A DNA stretch of 64,000 nt from Bacillota bacterium (GTDB taxonomy: Bacteria; Bacillota; Clostridia; Acetivibrionales; Acetivibrionaceae), in contig JAEWSG010000039.1 in assembly GCA_023398495.1 (NCBI GenBank), forward strand, positions 1 to 64,000, read 5' to 3'. The translations under genes were made by a program, and so were the position numbers. How positions within the stretch are numbered: the stretch's first letter is position 1; each line of letters opens with the position of its first letter. Of this stretch, positions 26,450 through 33,867 are shown piece after piece. The notes under the pieces were generated by a model. The model was given only the letters and a program-made list of their open reading frames with translations, did no database searches and had not been told where the DNA came from.

Positions 26450-28465
26450 TTACTCTACTATTTTATAGTATATTTTTGCAGTCAGCGTATAAACCAGTCC
26501 GTATATAACTGCAAAGGCTGTTACAGTCGCCACAGTACACCAAAAAAAGAGTGGAACATTTGTAAGGTTAAGCACTGCAAGAAGTTTGGTAATCATTTTG
26601 AAAGCTGCAGCGATATGAATAGTTGCTGCCGCTATAGGTAGAAAGAATACTTTCAGTACCTGAGAACGAACAGTCGATTTGATCTCATCATGACTCATAC
26701 CTACCTTTTGCATAATTTCAAAACGATCTTTATCATCATAACCTTCTGATATCTGTTTGTAGTAGATAATTAGTGCTGTAGCCATCATAAATAATGTGCC
26801 GAGAAATAAGCCAAGAAACAGAAATCCACCGTAAAGTGCATAAAACTGCTCTGCTTTTTTCTGTCTGGATTCGGTATAACTTTGGTGGCGATAGTTGCTA
26901 CTACTGTTTTCAGTGGTATATTCAGGGATTTTCATTATCGCAGCGTCTACAGCATTCGCACAGATAATTTTTTCTTCGTCGGTACCATCGAGATTGAGAG
27001 AAATTTCATATTCGGGCCAGCTTGCATTATCTCCGTAAGCAGCCAACTGTGCATCTCTTATTTGTGAAAATAGTTGGTCACTGCTTAAAACAATAAAATG
27101 GACATTTAATAAGAACGCTGCATAATCACTTGACACTGGAAAACTGTCAAGTCGCTCTTTTATTGTATATGTGTTGCCAAACAAGGAAAAAGACTGGTCA
27201 AGCAAACGGTTGCTACTGTGGCTAAGCACGTTATGGCCGCTGATATCTGCGGTTTTGCCTGTGAGATACTTGTACTCGTTTGCTGTTATTAAGCAAAGAA
27301 CTTCAACACCGGAACCTCCAGAACTATTGTTTCTGTCGGTATCAAATTTACCGTCATTATATACCACTGCAAAGGACAGATATTCGTAGTCAGTTACCTT
27401 TGTAATTGTTCGACCCTGTGCAGAGACTGCATCAAGTGCTGATTGAAGAATTTTGCTGCGATTACTGTTTGTGTCTTGAAAAGCTCTATGGATTAATATA
27501 TCCGAGGGATATCTGTTATCTATAGCATTTTCTGCACCAAGATACAGGGATAATGTACCTGCTACCATAACCAGTACCATGGTTGAGAGTATACAAATAC
27601 TGGCGAGGCCTGCGGCGTTTTGTTTCATACGGTAAAGCATGCCTGATACCGATGTGAAATGCCTGGTTTGATAGTAGTACTTCTTATTTTTTCGTAGCAT
27701 TTTTAAAATTGCAATACTTCCTGCACTAAAAAGGAGATAGGTACCTATAATTACAAGTACAACCGCTACAAAGAAAAGCATTATGGCCTGTAAAGGAGAT
27801 TCGGTTGCAAGTGCGATATAATAGCCGATGCCAAGGCATATAATACCAAAAGTGGCCATAATACGTTTGGTTTTAGGCTCCTTTTCGCCTACATTTCCTC
27901 CACGCAGCAGTTCAATTGGTTTCGCGAGCTTAATTTGCCATAGATTTGACAAAAGAATCAGCAAAAATATCAATGAAAACAGACATATAGATGAATATAC
28001 TCCCGATACAGATATGGAGAAGCCAAAGGGTACTTTAAAGCTCAAAAGTTTAAAAAAAGCCATGAAGGTCAACTTGGATAAAAGTATTCCGGTAAACAAC
28101 CCGGAAATTATTGAAGTAATTCCTGTTATGACAGTTTCATAAAACATTACAATTGCGATATGATGTTTTTCCATGCCAAGAATATTGTATAGTCCGAGTT
28201 CTTTTTTGCGGCGTTTAATCAGAAAGCTGTTGGTGTAAAATAAAAAAATAGCACTAAATATAGCAATGACAACACTTCCGGCATTCATCATTGATCTGAG
28301 AGATTCGGAACCGGGCATTTTGTTAATCCCCTCATTGGTTTTGATGAAGCACATGATATAAAACATTGCCACTGTGCCGATACAGGTAAGAATGTATGGA
28401 AAGTAAAATTTACCGTTCTTTTTTATATTGCTTATGGCAAGCTTTGGATAAAATATCTTACTCAT
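26450..28465 (-). CDS. BceB-type ABC permease (antimicrobial-peptide module)
   Basis: Start chosen at ATG 28465, since AGAGGTG precedes it; it overlaps the ATPase stop as ATGAGTAA. The product is about 671 residues. It has ten predicted membrane segments with a ~200-residue extracytoplasmic loop between segments 7 and 8 (about 305-515), the hallmark of BceB/VraG permeases. FtsX-like motifs flank it (KRRKKELGLYNILGMEK). These permeases sense peptide antibiotics such as bacitracin or lantibiotics, release them from lipid II targets, and pass the signal to a paired intramembrane kinase, here encoded upstream. The peptide specificity cannot be predicted from sequence alone. Confidence 0.93.
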   Translation of the reverse strand: MSKIFYPKLAISNIKKNGKFYFPYILTCIGTVAMFYIMCFIKTNEGINKMPGSESLRSMMNAGSVVIAIFSAIFLFYTNSFLIKRRKKELGLYNILGMEKHHIAIVMFYETVITGITSIISGLFTGILLSKLTFMAFFKLLSFKVPFGFSISVSGVYSSICLFSLIFLLILLSNLWQIKLAKPIELLRGGNVGEKEPKTKRIMATFGIICLGIGYYIALATESPLQAIMLFFVAVVLVIIGTYLLFSAGSIAILKMLRKNKKYYYQTRHFTSVSGMLYRMKQNAAGLASICILSTMVLVMVAGTLSLYLGAENAIDNRYPSDILIHRAFQDTNSNRSKILQSALDAVSAQGRTITKVTDYEYLSFAVVYNDGKFDTDRNNSSGGSGVEVLCLITANEYKYLTGKTADISGHNVLSHSSNRLLDQSFSLFGNTYTIKERLDSFPVSSDYAAFLLNVHFIVLSSDQLFSQIRDAQLAAYGDNASWPEYEISLNLDGTDEEKIICANAVDAAIMKIPEYTTENSSSNYRHQSYTESRQKKAEQFYALYGGFLFLGLFLGTLFMMATALIIYYKQISEGYDDKDRFEIMQKVGMSHDEIKSTVRSQVLKVFFLPIAAATIHIAAAFKMITKLLAVLNLTNVPLFFWCTVATVTAFAVIYGLVYTLTAKIYYKIVE

Positions 28466-29243
28466 CGCTTTCACCTCTTGAACCTTCAGAGCTTTTAGTT
28501 GCTAGTACTGTCAAGGTGTCTGAAATTTTACTGAACATTTCTTCTTTAGTCATGTTTGCCCGGTAGAGCTGATGGAATACCTCGCCATCCTTTATGAACA
28601 AAACACGCTTTGAATGGCTGGCAGCTTTGACACTATGGGTGACCAATAGTATAGTCTGGCCATCATTGTTGATTTCGTTGAAAAGACGAAGCAGCCCATC
28701 TGTGGCATGGGAATCAAGAGCACCGGTCGGTTCGTCTGCCAGAATCAGTTGGGGACTGGTAATAAGGGCACGTGCAACTGCGGCACGCTGCTTTTGTCCT
28801 CCAGATACTTCGTAGGGATACTTTGATAGTATGTCACTGATGCCGAGTTTTGCGGCGATTGGCTTTAAACGGCTATTCATTTCGTCATAGGACTTCCTTG
28901 ATAATACAAGGGGCAAAAATATATTATCCTGCAAAGAAAAGGTGTCTAAAAGGTTAAAATCCTGAAATACAAAACCTAAGTTGTTGCGTCTGAATGCAGA
29001 AATTTCCTTTTCTTTTATTGAGACAATGCTTTTACCGTTTAATAGTACCTCGCCGCTTGTTGGTTTATCAAGAGCCGCGATAATGTTTAGCAAGGTGGTT
29101 TTGCCCGAACCTGATTCGCCCATAATTGCAACATATTCACCCTTTTCAACAGAAAAGGATACATTAGTCAGTGCTTGAACATGATTGCCGCCGAAGCGTG
29201 AGGTATATACCTTTTTTAGATTGTTTACATTTAGTAGTTCCAT
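28458..29243 (-). CDS. BceA-type ABC ATPase
   Basis: A 261-residue ATPase with Walker A GESGSGKTT, Q-loop FQDFNLLDTFS, signature VSGGQKQRAAVARAL and Walker B LILADEPTGALDS. The FQDFNLLDTFSLQDNI region and the GALDS ending are characteristic of BceA/VraF ATPases. A GGAGG site precedes the ATG. It is cotranscribed with the permease (8-base overlap) from a promoter in the 205-bp gap that carries candidate BceR boxes. It has a ~25-residue C-terminal extension beyond the core. Confidence 0.94.
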   Translation of the reverse strand: MELLNVNNLKKVYTSRFGGNHVQALTNVSFSVEKGEYVAIMGESGSGKTTLLNIIAALDKPTSGEVLLNGKSIVSIKEKEISAFRRNNLGFVFQDFNLLDTFSLQDNIFLPLVLSRKSYDEMNSRLKPIAAKLGISDILSKYPYEVSGGQKQRAAVARALITSPQLILADEPTGALDSHATDGLLRLFNEINNDGQTILLVTHSVKAASHSKRVLFIKDGEVFHQLYRANMTKEEMFSKISDTLTVLATKSSEGSRGESDE

Positions 29244-29331
29244 ACGTTTAGACCTCCTTAAAAGAGAAGCTTTGGTTTTAAATTGGATGTTATTTTTTCA
29301 TTATCTCTTATCATATTCATTTTACCAAATC

Positions 29332-29393
29332 GGGGAAATGTGCAGCCATTCATTTAGCTTACATTTCCCCGGTCAATCTTACATTTCTGTAAG
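29332..29393 (-). promoter_or_regulatory. BceR-like operator region upstream of bceAB-type genes
   Basis: CTTACATTTCTGTAAG at 29378-29393 is a perfect inverted repeat fitting the published BceR-type pattern TnACA-N4-TGTAA. A second CTTACATTTC starts at 29358, exactly 20 bp away (two helical turns). A 10-bp inverted repeat GGGGAAATGT/ACATTTCCCC (29332-29341, 29361-29370) overlaps the second copy. The region is 90-150 bp upstream of the ATPase start. Confidence 0.7.
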
Positions 29394-29448
29394 GTGGGTG
29401 TATATTATTCTTCATATTTGTTATATGCACCCCTGTAAGGTTAGTCTA

Positions 29449-30444
29449 TTACTCGATTATTATATTTACGGTATCAAGGCAGATCTTTACCAAAGTTCCT
29501 TTGCCAACCGTTGATTCTATGGTGATAGTGTGCGACAATTTCGCTAAAATCCTTTTGCAAAGATACAAACCTATTCCCGTAGACTTTTTATCAGCCCTTC
29601 CGTTGTATCCCGTGAAGCCTTTTTCAAACACACGGGGCAAATCTTCAGACTCAATACCCATTCCGGTATCTTCAATAACAAGAGTTTTACTGCTCTTAGG
29701 ATGCATATAGATGGATATATTACCTTTGTTTGTGTATTTGAGTGCATTGGATAAAACCTGCTCAATTACAAACACCAGCCATTTTTCATCTGTCAGAACC
29801 TCGCAGTCAAGTTCGGAAAAGTTAAGACTGATTTTCTTGCGTATGAAAAGTTTTGCGTATTTTCGCACTGCCTGTTTCACAATATTGTCAAGGTCGTACT
29901 TTTTAAGGACAAAGTCGGTTGAGGTGCTATCTAGCCGAAGATACTGAAGTACCATTTCCACATACTGCTCAATTTTAAAGAGTTCTGAGGAAAGCTCGGA
30001 ATTTTGCTCACTGTCCTCTGACTGCAATAGTAAACGCATAGCAGCGATAGGAGTTTTAATCTGATGTGCCCATAGTGTATAGTAATCTACCATTTCACTT
30101 CTTGCACTGTCGGAATTAGATACAAGTTGTATCTTGTCTTTATGAATGATTTCAATGAGGTTCTGGTAATCCTGCTCGAGCAAATAGTCTGGAACAGGGA
30201 GTGTTTCTAAGGAAAGCGTAATACCGGTTTTAAGCCTTAGGAGCAAAGTATGTTTTCTATAGTAACTGTAAAGGTCGGAAGCTGCAAGCATTACCCCTAG
30301 GGCTGCACACAGTAAAGCAGCATAATATAAGGCCTCCAAAGGCAAATTATATAACAGGAATATAACTGTGAAAATGGAAAGAAATGCACAGAACAGTAAG
30401 AAACTTTTAAGTTTGTATTTTAAATATTCAAAAAATATTCTCAT
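29449..30444 (-). CDS. BceS-type intramembrane-sensing histidine kinase
   Basis: 331 residues. Two membrane segments (about 13-32 and 37-56) are joined by a loop of only a few residues, so there is no sensor domain: the definition of the BceS group, which is activated by its partner permease. The phospho-acceptor is His127 in TLWAHQIKTPIAAMRLL, followed by a HATPase domain (DTGMGI, STGIGLYLCKR). The gene starts 4 bases after the regulator stop. It signals to the regulator encoded at 30449-31117. Confidence 0.93.
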   Translation of the reverse strand: MRIFFEYLKYKLKSFLLFCAFLSIFTVIFLLYNLPLEALYYAALLCAALGVMLAASDLYSYYRKHTLLLRLKTGITLSLETLPVPDYLLEQDYQNLIEIIHKDKIQLVSNSDSARSEMVDYYTLWAHQIKTPIAAMRLLLQSEDSEQNSELSSELFKIEQYVEMVLQYLRLDSTSTDFVLKKYDLDNIVKQAVRKYAKLFIRKKISLNFSELDCEVLTDEKWLVFVIEQVLSNALKYTNKGNISIYMHPKSSKTLVIEDTGMGIESEDLPRVFEKGFTGYNGRADKKSTGIGLYLCKRILAKLSHTITIESTVGKGTLVKICLDTVNIIIE

Positions 30445-30448
30445 ATTG

Positions 30449-31117
30449 CTACACCATATATCCTATGCCTTTTTTTGTTGAGATAAAGTCATGGAGCCCT
30501 ATATCTTCAAGCTTTTTGCGAAGACGTGTAATGTTAACTGTCAATGTGTTGTCGTCAATGAAACTATCGGTTTCCCAAAGTCTTGCCATAATAGTATCGC
30601 GTGATACTGCTCGCCCCTTGTTTTCAATAAGCACCTGAAGGATTTTGTACTCGTTTTTTGTCAATTCAATTTTTTCGCCGTTATATAGAAGTGTCGTATC
30701 ACTTGTATTGAGTATTGCCCCTTTGTGTTCAAGGAAATTGGTATGTCCGGCAAAATCATATGTGCGGCGGAGAAGAGCCTGAACTTTTGCAGTCAAAACG
30801 TTCAGATCAAAAGGCTTTGCTATAAAGTCGTCTCCTCCCATATTTACTGCCATAACAATATTCATGTTATCTGAGGCCGACGATATGAATATAATGGGTA
30901 CTTTTGAAAGTTTACGTATTTCGCTGCACCAGTGATAGCCGTTATAAAACGGCAGAGATATATCAAGCAGAACAAGCTGGGGAGAATATGAAACAAACAC
31001 CGGTATGATATCGCGAAAGTCGGTTACACACATTGCATCATAATTCCACGTTTCAATATTATTTTTGATTGCCTTTGCAATTACTGTATCATCTTCAATA
31101 ATTAGTATCTTGTACAT
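30449..31117 (-). CDS. BceR-type OmpR-family response regulator
   Basis: 222 residues: receiver about 1-115 with Asp52 (LVLLDISLPFYNG), then a winged-helix domain (LTKNEYKILQVLIENKGRAVSRD, DDNTLTVNITRLRKKL). The LPFYNG and DDNTL motifs are typical of BceR/VraR-type partners of peptide-sensing kinases. Its ribosome binding site is weak (AATAAATAGATC before ATG), so regulator levels may be kept low. It is first in the module. Candidate target sites lie at 29332-29393. Confidence 0.94.
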   Translation of the reverse strand: MYKILIIEDDTVIAKAIKNNIETWNYDAMCVTDFRDIIPVFVSYSPQLVLLDISLPFYNGYHWCSEIRKLSKVPIIFISSASDNMNIVMAVNMGGDDFIAKPFDLNVLTAKVQALLRRTYDFAGHTNFLEHKGAILNTSDTTLLYNGEKIELTKNEYKILQVLIENKGRAVSRDTIMARLWETDSFIDDNTLTVNITRLRKKLEDIGLHDFISTKKGIGYMV

Positions 31118-31405
31118 GATCTATTTATTTTTCCGCCTTTTATTAGTGATAAGATGGATTTTATATTAATATATCATAATCCGGTACATTGCAAAATCAT
31201 TTTCACGATTTATGGGTGCATATTCTAATGGTGCACGATAATTAAATGCACCCACGATTTATGTATATTATTATTTTACAATTGATCATGTGATATGGAT
31301 AGAGCCTATGACCAAAATAAAACCCTTTGCACACTCTAACAACTATAGTAAAATAAAGTATGAGTAATGTAACACTAAGTCAAACGTATCTACTTGGAGG
31401 CTATT
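31118..31405. other. 288-bp divergent region with a degenerate palindrome half-element
   Basis: This lies between the BceR-type gene (minus) and the UbiB-type gene (plus). The block around 31186-31212 (CATTGCAAAATCATTTTCACG plus GATTTAT) is a half-copy of the palindromic repeat family. The rest is AT-rich; I see no convincing promoter in either direction beyond scattered TATAAT-like hexamers. Confidence 0.5.
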
Positions 31406-33091
31406 ATGGTTATAAGTAAAAGGGTTAATTTGAAAAGATACCAGGAGATTATAACCGTTTTTGCAAAGCATGGGTTTGGGCTTATAATAGACCAGCTTGG
31501 CATTTTTGAATACCTGAAGATGAGAAAGCGGAGCTCCGAAGCTACGACGACAAATTCAAAGAGGTCTATTGGAGAAAGACTTAGAATTTCTTTAGAAGAG
31601 CTTGGTCCGACTTTTGTAAAAGTTGGGCAAATACTGAGTACCAGAGCGGATATAGTTCCAAATGATATTGTTGAAGAACTAAAAAAGCTTCAGAATTCGG
31701 TTCAGCCCTTTTCATACAGTGAAGTTAAAGCGTTAATTGAAAATGAATTTGAAGATGTTCTTGAGAATGTTTTTAAGGAATTTTCTGAGACACCCATTGC
31801 ATCGGCATCCATATCACAGGTTCACTATGCAGTTTTGAAAACTGGAGAAAAGGTTGCAGTAAAAGTCCAGAGACCAGGAATAGAAAGAGTTATTAACCAT
31901 GACCTGAATATTCTTAAGGATCTTGCTCATTTTGTTGATAATCATACGAAATTTGGGAGAATATATGATTTTACAAATATGGTAGGTGATTTTGAACGGA
32001 CGCTTAAAAATGAGTTGGACTTTACAAAGGAAGCTGAAAATGCTGATACTTTCAGAGAGAATTTTATTAAAGATAAAAATATTAAGGTTCCCGAGGTAAA
32101 ATGGGGTTATACCTCCGAACGTATATTGACTATGGAATTCATTAAAGGTATAGGTATAGATGACCATAATGAACTTGATAAAGCAGGTATAGACAGAAAG
32201 GAAACAGCACGAAGGATTGCTGTATCAATATGCAATCAGATATTAAGAGACGGTTTTTTTCATGCAGATCCTCATCCGGGAAATATTAAAGTTTTACATG
32301 ATGGGACAATTATATTTCTGGATTTGGGAATGGTAGGGCGAATAAGTGAATCGCGCAGAAAGACTATTTCCAAGTTATTTGTCGCTGCTGCAAACAAAGA
32401 TCCGAGAATGGTTGCAAGAACCATTTTAGAGCTTGATGCAATGTCAGAAAAGAAAAATGTCAGAAAGTTTGAGCAGGACGTGGACCTAATGATTGACAAA
32501 TATCTTACTTTGCCGTGGAGCAGGATTAATGCAGGAGAACTGCTCTACGAGATATTTAGTATAGCATTCAAAAACGGGGTAAAGTTGCCACGGGAATTTA
32601 CCCTATTAGCCAAGTCGCTTGCGACTATTCAGAGCCTGTTGGAAAAACTTGCTCCGGAACTTAATACTATTGATGTGGCAAAACCTATTGCAAAAAGACT
32701 GGTGTTTCAAGCCTATTCTGTAAAAAATATCAGCAATGTTTTCAGGAAAAACATTTTTGCGTACAAGGATCTGATTGCAGGGCTTCCGTTTTACCTTCAG
32801 AATCTGTTGGAAAAAGCAGAGGATGGAGATTTAACCGTTCAGTTGCGTATAAAAGATATAAACAGAATTCAAAGACGTTTGGACAGAGCTATAAACAGGA
32901 TATCTTTCAGCCTGATATTGCTTGCGGTAAGCATAATTATCACAGGTATCATTGTAGGCTCCAGTCAATATGCAAGCGAAGGAAGTGAAATGTATTTGCT
33001 TAATTTAACTGCCCTTAAAGCTGGATTGGCTGTAGCATTTGCCATTATTTTAGGTCTTGTAATATCAATGTTCAGGTCGGATCACTTATAG
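31406..33091 (+). CDS. UbiB/ABC1-family atypical kinase
   Basis: Start chosen at ATG 31406 because GGAGG lies 6 bases upstream; an upstream TTG would sit before it. The 561-residue protein shows the ABC1/UbiB kinase-like fold: the ATP-binding region with the signature KxGQ segment (LGPTFVKVGQILSTRADIVP), the A-rich loop (PIASASISQVHYA), the catalytic loop GFFHADPHPGN and the metal-binding FLDLGMVG. Two C-terminal membrane segments (about 505-530 and 535-556) anchor it. In aerobes it supports quinone synthesis; clostridial homologues are widespread but their role is not settled. It is monocistronic, followed by stacked small repeats. Confidence 0.92.
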   Translation: MVISKRVNLKRYQEIITVFAKHGFGLIIDQLGIFEYLKMRKRSSEATTTNSKRSIGERLRISLEELGPTFVKVGQILSTRADIVPNDIVEELKKLQNSVQPFSYSEVKALIENEFEDVLENVFKEFSETPIASASISQVHYAVLKTGEKVAVKVQRPGIERVINHDLNILKDLAHFVDNHTKFGRIYDFTNMVGDFERTLKNELDFTKEAENADTFRENFIKDKNIKVPEVKWGYTSERILTMEFIKGIGIDDHNELDKAGIDRKETARRIAVSICNQILRDGFFHADPHPGNIKVLHDGTIIFLDLGMVGRISESRRKTISKLFVAAANKDPRMVARTILELDAMSEKKNVRKFEQDVDLMIDKYLTLPWSRINAGELLYEIFSIAFKNGVKLPREFTLLAKSLATIQSLLEKLAPELNTIDVAKPIAKRLVFQAYSVKNISNVFRKNIFAYKDLIAGLPFYLQNLLEKAEDGDLTVQLRIKDINRIQRRLDRAINRISFSLILLAVSIIITGIIVGSSQYASEGSEMYLLNLTALKAGLAVAFAIILGLVISMFRSDHL

Positions 33092-33206
33092 ATGAAAAAC
33101 TCTATATAAATCACGAAAATGATTATACACTGGAAAATTTGATTTTCGTGATATTATATTAAGGAAATTGAAGCACGATGTAAAATCTTTATCGCGTTCA
33201 ATATAA
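33086..33206. repeat. stacked repeat block: fragment of the double-hairpin repeat, 43-bp palindrome copy 2, and a third unit
   Basis: 33086-33105 matches the first ~17-20 bp of the double-hairpin repeat. 33110-33152 is the 43-bp palindrome of 2327-2369 in reverse orientation. 33172-33206 matches 25766-25797 reversed. The palindrome (stem ATCACGAAAAT/ATTTTCGTGAT) could end transcription of the UbiB-type gene and of the convergent zinc-ribbon gene. Confidence 0.7.
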
Positions 33207-33214
33207 AACTAAAT

Positions 33215-33628
33215 TTATGTGTTTTTTGTGAATTCCTTTCTGCACTTAGGACAGGTTATCATTATTTTGCCTTTACCTTTAGGAAGGCGTAAGGTTGCTT
33301 TGCAAGCCGGACAGGAAAAATATCTGTGAGTTTTTAAGTCTTTGACACGACCCATGATTTTCTTGAACTGTGATTGTGCCCAGGATGAAAACATTACAAA
33401 TTTGTAGTTCTCCATTCTACGCCTGACGGTATTTTTAGATAATACCCTATAGATACTTAAAACCATTATTATAAAACTAACATACTTTAAAAATGTAAGT
33501 TTTGATAGATCAGCGACTATTGTCAGTATCAGAGCAACTATAAACAAAAATATAGAAAATCGGTCTGAACCGTTTCTTCCAATCATAAATTTCCTGAGCC
33601 AGTTCGTATAAATCACTCCATATATCAT
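33215..33628 (-). CDS. small membrane protein with C-terminal zinc ribbon
   Basis: About 137 residues. Two adjacent membrane segments (about 27-47 and 48-66) are followed by a basic linker and a zinc ribbon built from CPAC and CPKC pairs separated by about 15 residues. The GRNGSDRFSIF segment before the first membrane helix is a pattern I have seen in clostridial proteins of this type. The start is uncertain: TTG 33637, ATG 33628 and ATG 33589 are possible; the last has AGGA 6 bases upstream. Function unknown; metal-dependent protein contact or redox sensing at the membrane is conceivable. Confidence 0.8.
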   Translation of the reverse strand: MIYGVIYTNWLRKFMIGRNGSDRFSIFLFIVALILTIVADLSKLTFLKYVSFIIMVLSIYRVLSKNTVRRRMENYKFVMFSSWAQSQFKKIMGRVKDLKTHRYFSCPACKATLRLPKGKGKIMITCPKCRKEFTKNT

Positions 33629-33698
33629 ATTTTCCAAAAAACATTTTGGATTATTTAATTCACTTTACGACTATATAAATTTGGTACGAGAGACTGTT

Positions 33699-33745
33699 AC
33701 ATTGTAAAATCTCACTCTTATTTAAATTGTAAGATTTTACAATGT
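33699..33745. repeat. 14-bp perfect inverted repeat upstream of the zinc-ribbon gene
   Basis: ACATTGTAAAATCT (33699-33712) and its exact complement AGATTTTACAATGT (33732-33745). The half-sequence GATTTTACAATG recurs at 55736-55747 and, with one change, at 31186-31197, linking it to the palindromic repeat family. It may double as the terminator of the Ca2+-ATPase gene. Confidence 0.6.
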
Positions 33746-33769
33746 ACTTCCTCTCTCTTCAATATATTA

Positions 33770-33867
33770 TAGATGAAAAACTCTAAAACTAAAATTAAAG
33801 GATGTTTTTCATCTAAATTAGATAACGTTTGGGTGCTATATAGATTTAACTTTAGTGTACGTTATCT
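33770..33867. repeat. double-hairpin intergenic repeat, copy B
   Basis: Stems AGATGAAAAAC/GTTTTTCATCT (33772-33782, 33805-33815) and AGATAACGT/ACGTTATCT (33821-33829, 33859-33867). It is almost identical to copy A. It ends exactly at the base before the stop codon complement of the Ca2+-ATPase gene, so it forms the immediate 3' untranslated region of that message. Confidence 0.88.
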
